Position numbers and translations under genes: made by a program
The notes under the pieces: generated by a model
What the model saw: only the letters and a program-made list of their open reading frames with translations
Told to the model about the DNA's origin: nothing
Databases searched by the model: none
Shown here: positions 1 to 6,453 of the stretch, piece after piece
Position numbering within the stretch: the first letter of the stretch is position 1
Layout: each line of letters begins with the position of its first letter
Assembly: GCA_964353875.1 (NCBI GenBank)
Contig: CAYGXU010000109.1
Coordinates: 1-10,937 of the forward strand
Direction: 5' to 3'
DNA from: MGNI01 sp964353875
Lineage (GTDB): Bacteria; Chloroflexota; Anaerolineae; Anaerolineales; E44-bin32
DNA length: 10,937 nt

Positions 1-1143
1 CATCTTGGCGCCGTGTCGGATGATCCCACCATGCTCTTGCGCCACTCCAGGTAAAAATCCGGGGGTATCAGCAAGAGTGATAAGGGGAATATTGAAGCAG
101 TCACAAAAGCGGACGAAACGGGCTCCTTTATCCACTGCATTAATATCCAAGACACCCGCCAACACCGCTGGCTGTTGGGCGACAATGCCGACCACATGCC
201 CTCCCAAACGCGCCAGGCCCACAATTAGGTTCTCTGCGAAGCCTGCCTGTATTTCAAGGCATTCACCGTTGTCCACAACCCGCCGGATCACGTCCCGCAT
301 ATCGTACTCTTGGGTGGGATCCTCCGGCACCATCCGGTCCAGCTCCTCGTCGGCTCGATCGAGTGAATCGGTAGGCGGAAGATAGGGTGGATCCTCAGCG
401 TTATTGGAGGGCAAATAAGTGAGAAGCTTTCGGACTAGAGTTAATGCCTCCATATCATTATCTGCAGTGAAATGGGTCGTACCGCTTGTGCGCTGATGAA
501 TGTCAGCTCCTCCTAATTCCTCAAGGCTGACCTCCTCACGCGTCACAGCCCGAATCACATCCGGACCGGTGATGAACATCTGGGAGGAGCCATCAACCAT
601 CACAACGAAGTCAGTGAGCGCGGGAGAGTAGACTGCTCCACCGGCGCAGGGTCCCATGATAATTGAAATTTGGGGGATCACTCCAGAAGCCATGGTATTC
701 TGGAAAAAGATATCGCCATATGCTGCCAATGCAGATACCCCTTCCTGGATGCGAGCACCGCCCGAGTCAATAAGCCCAACCACCGGTGCTCCATTTTCCA
801 GGGCGAGATCATATAGTTTGCAGATCTTTCTTCCATGCGCTTCACCCAACGAACCTCCCAGGATGGTAAAGTCCTGAGCGAAAACATAGATAAGCCGCCC
901 ATTGATCCCACCCCAGCCAGTGATAACTCCATCTCCGAGGGGTTTGTTCCCATCTAGGCCAAACTCCGTCGCTCGGTGTATGACGAAAGCATCCATTTCG
1001 AAGAAAGAGCCATGGTCGAGCAATGCTTCCAGTCGCTCACGTGCAGTCAGCTTTCCTTGTGCATGTTGTCTTTCGATCCTTTCTAAACCGCCCCCTTGTT
1101 GAGTTTGGATCTCCATCTTCTCTAACTGTTCCAACGCTGACAT
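1..1143 (-). CDS. Acyl-CoA carboxylase carboxyltransferase (PccB/AccD5-type beta subunit), 3' end missing
   Basis: The protein transfers the carboxyl group from carboxybiotin to acetyl- or propionyl-CoA, giving malonyl- or methylmalonyl-CoA in the cytoplasm. The visible 381 residues are the N-terminal three quarters of a family usually a little over 500 long; the frame stays open off the left edge. Seen in order: the N-terminal helix with GKLTARERLEALLD (near residues 30-43), SGGARIQEGV (127-136) and PCAGGAVYSPALTDF (from 165) in the acyl-CoA-binding half, FITGPDV, GGADIH, then PGFLPG...GGIIRHGAK at the edge, typical of the second carboxyltransferase half. There is no N-terminal zinc finger as in E. 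coli AccD. ATG 1143 lies 9 bases behind AGGAG; an in-frame ATG at 1149 is the alternative but only 3 bases from it. As last visible gene of a fabF-fabH operon it probably feeds malonyl-CoA to fatty-acid synthesis. A propionyl-CoA carboxylase or decarboxylase subunit is also possible; substrate cannot be read. Confidence 0.93.
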   Translation of the reverse strand, partial: MSALEQLEKMEIQTQQGGGLERIERQHAQGKLTARERLEALLDHGSFFEMDAFVIHRATEFGLDGNKPLGDGVITGWGGINGRLIYVFAQDFTILGGSLGEAHGRKICKLYDLALENGAPVVGLIDSGGARIQEGVSALAAYGDIFFQNTMASGVIPQISIIMGPCAGGAVYSPALTDFVVMVDGSSQMFITGPDVIRAVTREEVSLEELGGADIHQRTSGTTHFTADNDMEALTLVRKLLTYLPSNNAEDPPYLPPTDSLDRADEELDRMVPEDPTQEYDMRDVIRRVVDNGECLEIQAGFAENLIVGLARLGGHVVGIVAQQPAVLAGVLDINAVDKGARFVRFCDCFNIPLITLADTPGFLPGVAQEHGGIIRHGAKM

Positions 1144-1172
1144 CGTCATCCTCTCCTACCTCGATATCCATC

Positions 1173-2288
1173 CTAGACATCCTTCGTCCATAGTGCAGCC
1201 AATCGACGTAGCAGCCGTCTAATTCGAGACTTAAGCGCTGCCAGGAAGTAACTCAAACCACGCAAAATTCGTTTCCAACGAGGCGCATATACAGGAAGTG
1301 GACGAGTCCATCGTATAGCTACTGCGCCCCACGTCAGTCCTGCACCGAACCCGACACAAACCACCAGATCACCTGATTGGATGCGGCCCATTTCCACAGC
1401 CTCGCACAAGGCGATGGGGATTGAGGCAGCGGAAGTATTTCCATACCTTTCCACGTTGCTAAACACTATCTCGGATGGCAGATTCAAGGAACGAGCTGCC
1501 GCTTCGATGATACGCTGGTTGGCTTGGTGGGGGATAAGCAATGCAAGATCTTTCAGTGAATATCCGGATTTCTCTAACACCTCACATGTGGCTGTGTGCA
1601 TTACTTTAACAGCAAAGCGGAAAACCTCTCGCCCATTCATCCGGATAAAGTGCAATCCCTCCGCCACTGTCCTTTCAGAGGCCGGCATTCGGCTGCCTCC
1701 TGCGGGTAGCCAAAGTAATTTGGCACCGGAGCCATCCGATCCGAGAGAGGAAGCGAGCACCCCTCCCTCATTTTCCCCCGCCTGCAAGATCACCGCTCCG
1801 GCTCCATCTCCGAAGATAACGCAGGTAGCTCTGTCAGACCAGTCGGTGATACGGGAGAGGGTCTCTGCGCCGATCACCAATGCCGTCTTATAGGCTCTTG
1901 ATGCAAGTAAATTCGCAGCGACACTAAGCCCATAAATAAAACCTGAGCAACCTGCCGAGAGATCAAAGGCAGCCGCACGAGTCGCTCCAAGCGAATCCTG
2001 GACAAGAGAAGCGGTGCAGGGGAAAAGATGGTCCGGAGTGACGGTAGCAACGACAATCAGCTCCAATTGTGCCGGGCTGAACTGTGCGACATCAAGCGCC
2101 TGCCGCGCTGCTTGAACCGCCATACTAGCTGTAGTCTCACCGTCTTCGGCCAGATGTCGTTCACGGATGCCGGTTCGCGTGCGAATCCACTCGTCAGAGG
2201 TGTCGACCATCTGCGAGAGGGTGCTATTGGTTAACACCCGCCGTGGGACGTACTTCCCCCACCCAACCACATGTGCATGAGAACTCAT
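1173..2288 (-). CDS. fabH: Beta-ketoacyl-ACP synthase III (FabH) with basic C-terminal tail
   Basis: FabH condenses an acyl-CoA primer with malonyl-ACP to start fatty-acid chains. The Cys-His-Asn triad is complete: Cys114 in SAGCSGF, His254 in IPHQANQRI and Asn284 in ERYGNTSAAS; DEWIRTRTGI near residue 32 matches the CoA-binding region. The start chosen is ATG 2288, because MSSHAHVVGWGKYVP aligns with the usual FabH beginning, it follows GGAGG by 7 bases, and it overlaps the fabF stop as ATGA, so translation is probably coupled. An upstream in-frame ATG at 2321 would add 11 residues coded inside fabF and is less likely. The protein is 371 residues, while the family usually ends near 320-330. 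The normal fold ends at GAVAIRW (about 327). The remaining 44 residues contain about a dozen Arg/Lys and one acidic residue, mixed with Leu, Ile, Trp and Phe, like an amphipathic helix. Confidence 0.95.
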   Translation of the reverse strand: MSSHAHVVGWGKYVPRRVLTNSTLSQMVDTSDEWIRTRTGIRERHLAEDGETTASMAVQAARQALDVAQFSPAQLELIVVATVTPDHLFPCTASLVQDSLGATRAAAFDLSAGCSGFIYGLSVAANLLASRAYKTALVIGAETLSRITDWSDRATCVIFGDGAGAVILQAGENEGGVLASSLGSDGSGAKLLWLPAGGSRMPASERTVAEGLHFIRMNGREVFRFAVKVMHTATCEVLEKSGYSLKDLALLIPHQANQRIIEAAARSLNLPSEIVFSNVERYGNTSAASIPIALCEAVEMGRIQSGDLVVCVGFGAGLTWGAVAIRWTRPLPVYAPRWKRILRGLSYFLAALKSRIRRLLRRLAALWTKDV

Positions 2289-3532
2289 CCTATCTCCTCC
2301 CGACAGCGAAAGACCAGGCAACCATTATGACCGCCAAATCCGAAGGAATTTGAAAGGACTACCCTAGGCTCCAGCTGTCGCGCCTGATTGGGCGCATAAT
2401 CAAGGTCACAATGCGGATCGGGGACCTCATAATTGATTGTTGGGTGAACCCAACCAGTTTCCAGACTCTTAACGCAGGCGATCGCCTCGACTGCTCCGGC
2501 TGCCCCCAGAAGGTGCCCGATCATTGATTTGGTCGAGCTGACCACAAGTCGATCTGCATGGTCGCCAAAGACATTACGGATGGCTAGAGTCTCAATGCGG
2601 TCATTGAGGAGAGTGCTCGTGCCGTGTGCGTTGATGTAATCCACATCCTCTGGAGTAAGGCCAGCATCGTTGAGCGCTCGTCTCATCGCCCAAGCCGCGC
2701 CTTGCCCTGTCTCGTCCGGGGCAGTAATGTGATAGGCATCGGACGTGGCGCCATATCCAACCAATTCACAATAGAGGTGGGCTCCGCGGGTTTGCGCATG
2801 GTCTAAGCTCTCGAGAATTATCACGCCAGCCCCCTCGCCCATTACAAAACCATCGCGCCCTGCGTCGAATGGCCGGCTGGCTCGACCAGGTTCGTTATTG
2901 CGAGAGGAGAGAGCTCCCATGTTCTTCATTCCAGCTATAGAAAGAGGTGTAATGACTGCCTCACTACCTCCACAAATCATCACTTCAGCATCTCCCCTCC
3001 GAATAATCTCCCCCGCCTCGCCGATGGCATGCGAACCTGTGGCGCAGGCGGAAACCAGGGAGAGGTTGGGGCCACGCAGTCCGTATGTAATGGCTATGGC
3101 AGCAGAGGCGGCATTGGGCATCATCATCGGCACCATAAATGGGCTAACTCGTCGCGGACCCTTATCGCGAAAGATTTCGAAATTCTCCAGTAGGGTTATG
3201 ATTCCGCCGATGCCCGTGCCAATGATGACTCCAACATCTCGACCATCGTTCTGATCGAATTGAAGTTCAGCATCGACGATCGCTTGACGCGCAGCCTCCA
3301 ATGCAAATTGCGTGAAGCGGTCGTTTCGCCGAGATTCTCGCGCGCCAAAGAGGGCTATGGGATCGAAGCCTTTTACTTCTGCTGCGATTTGCACCTCTAA
3401 ATCGGACGAATCGAATTGGGTAATTGGACCTGCGCCACTGCGACCTGCCAAAAGCCCTTCCCAATAAGAGGGAACGTCGTTGCCCAATGGTGTGACTGCA
3501 CCCAATCCCGTGATGACTACACGTTTTCTCAT
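2285..3532 (-). CDS. fabF: Beta-ketoacyl-ACP synthase II (FabF)
   Basis: FabF elongates acyl-ACP with malonyl-ACP by decarboxylating Claisen condensation. The 415-residue protein has the standard length and both thiolase-fold halves. It starts with RVVITGLGAVTPLG, carries the nucleophile Cys163 in SACATGSHAIGEA, His303 in NAHGTST, Lys335 and His340 in STKSMIGHLLGAAGA, and ends in the FGFGGHN loop (398-404). ATG 3532 is preferred over ATG 3586: it begins exactly at the conserved beta strand and has GAGGG eight bases upstream. The longer form would add 18 residues unlike the family. A small oddity is Leu308 where many relatives have Pro (HGTSTPLND). It is the first gene of the fabF-fabH-carboxyltransferase operon, and no acyl carrier protein gene is visible in the window. 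The gene is divergent from the thiolase-like gene at 3772. Confidence 0.96.
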   Translation of the reverse strand: MRKRVVITGLGAVTPLGNDVPSYWEGLLAGRSGAGPITQFDSSDLEVQIAAEVKGFDPIALFGARESRRNDRFTQFALEAARQAIVDAELQFDQNDGRDVGVIIGTGIGGIITLLENFEIFRDKGPRRVSPFMVPMMMPNAASAAIAITYGLRGPNLSLVSACATGSHAIGEAGEIIRRGDAEVMICGGSEAVITPLSIAGMKNMGALSSRNNEPGRASRPFDAGRDGFVMGEGAGVIILESLDHAQTRGAHLYCELVGYGATSDAYHITAPDETGQGAAWAMRRALNDAGLTPEDVDYINAHGTSTLLNDRIETLAIRNVFGDHADRLVVSSTKSMIGHLLGAAGAVEAIACVKSLETGWVHPTINYEVPDPHCDLDYAPNQARQLEPRVVLSNSFGFGGHNGCLVFRCREEIG

Positions 3533-3559
3533 CGCCTTGACCCTCGCTTTATGAATCGG

Positions 3560-3588
3560 CTTATACCATGAACACCATTCCCCCAAAA
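3560..3588 (-). promoter_or_regulatory. Candidate promoter of the fabF operon
   Basis: On the minus strand an extended -10 element, TGGTATAAG, has its TATAAG at 3565-3560. The -35 position 17 bases upstream reads only TTTTGG, so it is weak. Transcription would begin near 3552 and leave a leader of about 20 bases that contains the GAGGG ribosome site of fabF. This is a reading by eye against the sigma-70-type consensus; promoter consensus in this phylum may differ. Confidence 0.4.
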
Positions 3589-3618
3589 AAGTGGCATCAT
3601 AGATTCGAAAGCGGTTTT

Positions 3619-3630
3619 CTCTAATTAGAG
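3619..3630. promoter_or_regulatory. Perfect 12-base palindrome, candidate operator
   Basis: CTCTAATTAGAG is its own reverse complement and lies in the AT-rich spacer between fabF and the divergent thiolase-like gene, about 65 bases upstream of the proposed fabF transcription start. Such a site could bind a dimeric regulator serving either or both genes. A second, imperfect symmetry (GTTA...TAAC, 3653-3667) lies close by. No regulator gene is present in the window, and this does not match an operator I recognise. Confidence 0.3.
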
Positions 3631-3771
3631 TAGCTGTAGATGGGGGTATTTAGTTACCATTAATAACAATTTTCGATGAAAGAGGACACGGTGCATAGGA
3701 AAAGAGATAATGATATATTCATGATGCTTACTCATGCTCTTATGCATGAATATGTTGACGGGGAGTACCAC

Positions 3772-4920
3772 GTGAGAGATGTCAGCATTATTGGCACAGC
3801 GCAAATTCCTGTTGAAAAGGCTTCCCAGCGCAGCCTGCGCCAGCTTGGCTCAGCCGTGGCTCACGGAGCAATGAAAGATGCCGGTGTCGATCGGGTGGAT
3901 GCCCTCTTTCTTGGCAATATGCTCTCGGATGAGCTCCAAGGTCAAAAACACCTGGCAGCCCTGATTGCCGACGAGGCCGGGCTATTTGGCATCGAGGCTC
4001 TTCAAGCTCGTGCGGCGATGGCCGGTGGCGCAGCTGCTTTGCGTATGGCGTACATGGCCATTGCCAGCGGCGAGGTTGATCTAGCCCTCGTTGTGGGTGT
4101 TGAAAAAATGAGCGACGGTTTGGCCGCGCAAGCGTTAGCCAAAGCCCTCGATGCTGAGCTTGAGGTCCCTGATGGCGCCACCATGATCAGCACAGTGGCA
4201 GCGCTCATGCAAGGTTATTATGATCGCTATCATGTGCCTGAAGGCGTTCTTGATCCCTTCTCGGTAAACGCGCACCTCAATGCTCAAAATAATCCTTATG
4301 CACTTTTTCGTAATCGCCCCATCAGCGCTGAAGATGTGAGGGTTTCGAAAATCATTCACCCGCCACTTCGACTACTCGATTGCTCCCCCGTCTGTGATGG
4401 AGCCGCGGCGGTGGTCCTTGCTCCCAGCCAACAAGCATATTCTTATAACGCTTTCCCGATCCGCATCTTGGCTTCAAGCGTAGCCACCGATCGCTTCCGC
4501 GTCAAGGATCGTGCTGACCCCCTCTGGCTCGATGCCGCTCACATCTCCAGCCAAAGAGCTTTTCAAAAGGTAGGAATCAAGATCGAAGATATTAGCTTCT
4601 TTGAGGTTCACGACGCCTTCAGCATCATGACCTGCCTTCTGATGGAAGCCGTGGGTTTCGCGCCACGCGGTCAGGGCTGGCGCTTAGCCGTTGAAAACCA
4701 AATTGGTTTGAGCGGAATCATCCCTATTACGACGATGGGAGGTTTAAAAGCGCGCGGCCATCCCATCGGCGCAACCGCCCTCTACCAGGCCTGCGAAATC
4801 GTGCTCCAACTCACCAGCCGCGCAGGTAAAAATCAAATTCGCAATCCCAAGATAGGCATGATGCAAAGCGTAGGCGCGGCCGGCACCACCATCATCACTC
4901 ATCTGTTTTGCGCGGATTGA
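3772..4920 (+). CDS. Thiolase-fold protein (archaeal/SCP2-like acetyl-CoA acetyltransferase) lacking the catalytic cysteine
   Basis: The 382 residues fit the archaeal/SCP2-type thiolases, which condense two acetyl-CoA or cleave 3-ketoacyl-CoA. Family traits seen: RDVSIIGTAQIPV at the start, GNMLSDELQGQ (49-58), AIASGEVDLALVVGVEKM (96-113), CSPVCDGAAAVVL (204-216), EVHDAFSI with His280, and GGLKARGHPIGAT with His330. The nucleophile region normally reads about EAACASGAAAL; here it is RAAMAGGAAAL, so the cysteine is Met83 (ATG at 4018-4020) and the following Ser is Gly. If the alignment is right, normal thiolase chemistry is unlikely. The GTG start at 3772 is chosen because GGGGAG ends 6 bases before it and homology begins there; an in-frame ATG at 3676 would add 32 unrelated residues without a ribosome site. 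The usual neighbours of such thiolases, a DUF35 OB-fold protein and an HMG-CoA synthase, are absent here. It may be a scaffold, an acyl-CoA binder or a decarboxylase; function unknown. Confidence 0.85.
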   Translation: MRDVSIIGTAQIPVEKASQRSLRQLGSAVAHGAMKDAGVDRVDALFLGNMLSDELQGQKHLAALIADEAGLFGIEALQARAAMAGGAAALRMAYMAIASGEVDLALVVGVEKMSDGLAAQALAKALDAELEVPDGATMISTVAALMQGYYDRYHVPEGVLDPFSVNAHLNAQNNPYALFRNRPISAEDVRVSKIIHPPLRLLDCSPVCDGAAAVVLAPSQQAYSYNAFPIRILASSVATDRFRVKDRADPLWLDAAHISSQRAFQKVGIKIEDISFFEVHDAFSIMTCLLMEAVGFAPRGQGWRLAVENQIGLSGIIPITTMGGLKARGHPIGATALYQACEIVLQLTSRAGKNQIRNPKIGMMQSVGAAGTTIITHLFCAD

Positions 4921-5132
4921 AGCCATTGAGCTCAAATCAACTTTTGACCAAGGACGATTGCGATTATTCAATATTTCCTCTATTCACCCTTTCCTGGTTT
5001 CCCCCTCGGGATAACACCAAGGGCTTAAGATTCCCCCCCAAAAAAAATCATCCGCGAAATCGAAAGCCCCAATTTCCCTTCGAAGACGCAGAGGAGTCTT
5101 AAATTCAGCCCAAGCGCAGGGCAACTATCCCC

Positions 5133-5771
5133 TCATTCTCTCCTCGCCACTAAGGAGGCACCCGCACGCAATCCTTCACGATCAAACCAATCGACCCGCC
5201 TGGCTTCTTCGTAAAACAAGACAGTCAATGGCTGAAAGACACGCGCGAGCTCACTCGGTTCGAAATAATGGATCAGGTGAATTGGCGCTGGCAGATTGAA
5301 TGTGTTCGGTTGCACCTGGGGTACTCCGGATTCGATCAAAGCATCGTAGCCTGGATCATCGGTTATGAAGACCTCCACAATAAGAATGCCGCCTGGAGTC
5401 AGTGAAGACATGAGACGATCCGAAAGCCACCAGAGATCAGTCGGCAGGAGAAAGTGCAAAACCGCCGGGGCAACGATCAAAGAATATTGCGCTTCTGGAT
5501 ATGGGAAATGCATCAGATCCATGACGAACACCTGGACATCCAATCCATTGCAGACCTTACGCATTCGTTCGCAAGCCGACTCGTCCTTCTCGATGGCATC
5601 GACACGAAAACCACGGGCAGCCAGCCACTTTGCCGTCTCACCCTTACCTGCCCCCAAGAGCAACGCGTGACCAACAGGCGCTTGGTCGACCCAGCCCTCG
5701 AGTAATTCACTCGTGACATCATTCGTTTGACCAATATGTTCGATCATTTTCGCATTTTCCTTTGAATGCAT
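5133..5771 (-). CDS. Class I SAM-dependent methyltransferase, TehB-like
   Basis: This cytoplasmic enzyme of up to 212 residues has a Rossmann methyltransferase fold. Motif I reads ALLLGAGKGETAKWLAARGF (about 36-55), followed by the acidic ribose-binding end of strand 2, VDAIEKDE (57-64). Then come the VFVMDLMHFPYPEAQYSLIVAP segment (motif II/III region, 81-102) and SLTPGGILIVEVF (123-135). Layout and length resemble TehB and related small-molecule methyltransferases, but no substrate can be inferred. Start is uncertain: ATG 5771 has no good ribosome site, whereas ATG 5747 (MIEHIGQ) follows AAGG by about 11 bases, and the first eight residues carry no family motif. The gene stands alone and converges on the thiolase-like gene with about 210 bases between them. 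A structured leader lies upstream. Confidence 0.85.
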   Translation of the reverse strand: MHSKENAKMIEHIGQTNDVTSELLEGWVDQAPVGHALLLGAGKGETAKWLAARGFRVDAIEKDESACERMRKVCNGLDVQVFVMDLMHFPYPEAQYSLIVAPAVLHFLLPTDLWWLSDRLMSSLTPGGILIVEVFITDDPGYDALIESGVPQVQPNTFNLPAPIHLIHYFEPSELARVFQPLTVLFYEEARRVDWFDREGLRAGASLVARRE

Positions 5772-5792
5772 GGAGGGGCGCCTTCGGCTCTT

Positions 5793-5849
5793 ACCTGTCA
5801 GCCAAGCGCATTGGTTAAGCGTATGGATTCCGTAGGTTTTCTGTCAGGT
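5793..5849 (-). promoter_or_regulatory. Inverted repeat in the methyltransferase leader
   Basis: On the minus strand ACCTGACAG (5849-5841) can pair with CTGACAGGT (5801-5793), eight of nine positions, enclosing 39 bases that contain a small CCAA/TTGG hairpin. A GGCG/CGCC pair could close it further out. A TACAAT box at 5881-5876 could start a transcript near 5868, which would place this structure in the 5' leader of the methyltransferase mRNA. I could not match it to a riboswitch class I know; it may instead be a DNA operator made of two TGACAG half sites. Confidence 0.3.
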
Positions 5850-5926
5850 TCTCGCCATGCCAAAAGGAGCATAATATTGTAGAGTTATTGTCGGAAGGGC
5901 GGAATCTCTTCTTCTCCTCCTTACGA

Positions 5927-5955
5927 GAGAGCCGGGGTCGGCGTCCTCGGCTCTC
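5927..5955. repeat. Strong stem-loop, 11-bp stem
   Basis: GAGAGCCGGGG pairs with CCTCGGCTCTC around a seven-base loop, with one G-U wobble. It is followed by no T-run on either strand, so it is not a standard intrinsic terminator. It lies between two divergent genes, where no terminator would be expected. It may belong to an unrecognised RNA or a dispersed hairpin repeat. Confidence 0.5.
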
Positions 5956-6007
5956 AGCGATTCTAGCCATAATCAAAAATCTTTCCTTCTTCGGAGCTTA
6001 CCCCTCA

Positions 6008-6030
6008 CCATGAGAGCCATTTTCTCATGG
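6008..6030. repeat. Perfect 8-bp stem-loop
   Basis: CCATGAGA pairs perfectly with TCTCATGG around the seven-base loop GCCATTT. No T-run follows directly on either strand. It is about 50 bases from the stronger hairpin at 5927-5955, inside the same gene-free region. Confidence 0.45.
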
Positions 6031-6327
6031 ATACCATAATTTACAATGTTATTCTCTCCTCTCTTATTTGGACTCCTGTTATCAATATTCTGCTCTTTCG
6101 TTAGGGTTTAGCGAACTAACCCCGCAGGTGTATTTCGTTCTTCGGAAAGCCGTGCTATGGTATAGGTCTTGATGCAGATAGATCGAAGATTTCCTCTCTT
6201 TACAACTGATAGCAAAAATTTCTAGTCGTGTCTCATGAGAAAGGTCAGTAGAGGATGTTCCCATTGGGGTAGTGAATAATCCTGGTCATCAAAGCTCATT
6301 AAAGGATCATTTTCTCTAAGAAAGGCG

Positions 6328-6435
6328 ATGCGACAACTGCATGAGATGGCACGGATGGCAATCGGTTGCTTTACTGGAAAAGCAGAAAAGGAGGATCTTA
6401 GAATCCCGATCAGCAAAGGACGTATTCGCACTTAA
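6328..6435 (+). CDS. Possible 35-residue protein, unrecognised
   Basis: A short ORF starts at ATG 6328, directly behind AAAGG with only two bases of spacing, and ends at TAA 6433-6435, 18 bases before the metallophosphoesterase start. It encodes a charged, basic peptide beginning MRQLHEMARMAIGCF. The frame remains open upstream to 6280 without a start codon. I recognise no family, and the ribosome site is poorly spaced. It may be a leader peptide, a gene remnant or chance. Confidence 0.15.
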   Translation: MRQLHEMARMAIGCFTGKAEKEDLRIPISKGRIRT

Positions 6436-6453
6436 TGCAATAGGGAAGGGCTT

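Larger units (their letters stand above)
5772..6453. other. Long intergenic region with several hairpins, no convincing gene
   Basis: This 680-base gap separates two divergently transcribed genes. Its ORFs are short, mutually overlapping and without recognisable motifs. It contains the methyltransferase leader repeat and two strong perfect or near-perfect stem-loops (5927-5955 and 6008-6030). There is also a weaker GTTAG...CTAAC symmetry near 6100-6120, and a 35-codon ORF just before the metallophosphoesterase. The region could hold a small RNA, be the remnant of a lost gene, or simply be two long regulatory leaders. Sequence motifs of RNase P RNA, tmRNA and tRNA were looked for and not seen. 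Confidence 0.5.

Noticed and set aside
1381..1893. 170-codon open frame on the plus strand
   Set aside because: It lies wholly antisense to fabH, whose frame has all catalytic motifs; the antisense product has no recognisable domain.
3676..3771. Longer N-terminus of the thiolase-like gene from ATG 3676
   Set aside because: No ribosome site upstream and the extra residues do not resemble the family; GTG 3772 has GGGGAG at good spacing and begins at the conserved strand.
4921..5132. Terminator or small gene between the convergent thiolase-like and methyltransferase genes
   Set aside because: Only weak four- to five-base stems (5083-5100, 5108-5122) and a C7A8 homopolymer run (5033-5047) were seen; the open frame here has no ribosome site or motif.
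5772..5881. Known riboswitch (glycine, fluoride, guanidine, SAM or cobalamin class)
   Set aside because: Compared from memory with the conserved cores of these classes; none fits beyond a few bases.
5927..5955. Intrinsic terminator
   Set aside because: The stem is strong, but no T-run follows on either strand and neither flanking gene ends there.
6222..6431. 69-codon minus-strand frame in the intergenic region
   Set aside because: No ribosome site, no recognised motif, and it overlaps another short frame; not strong enough to call a gene.
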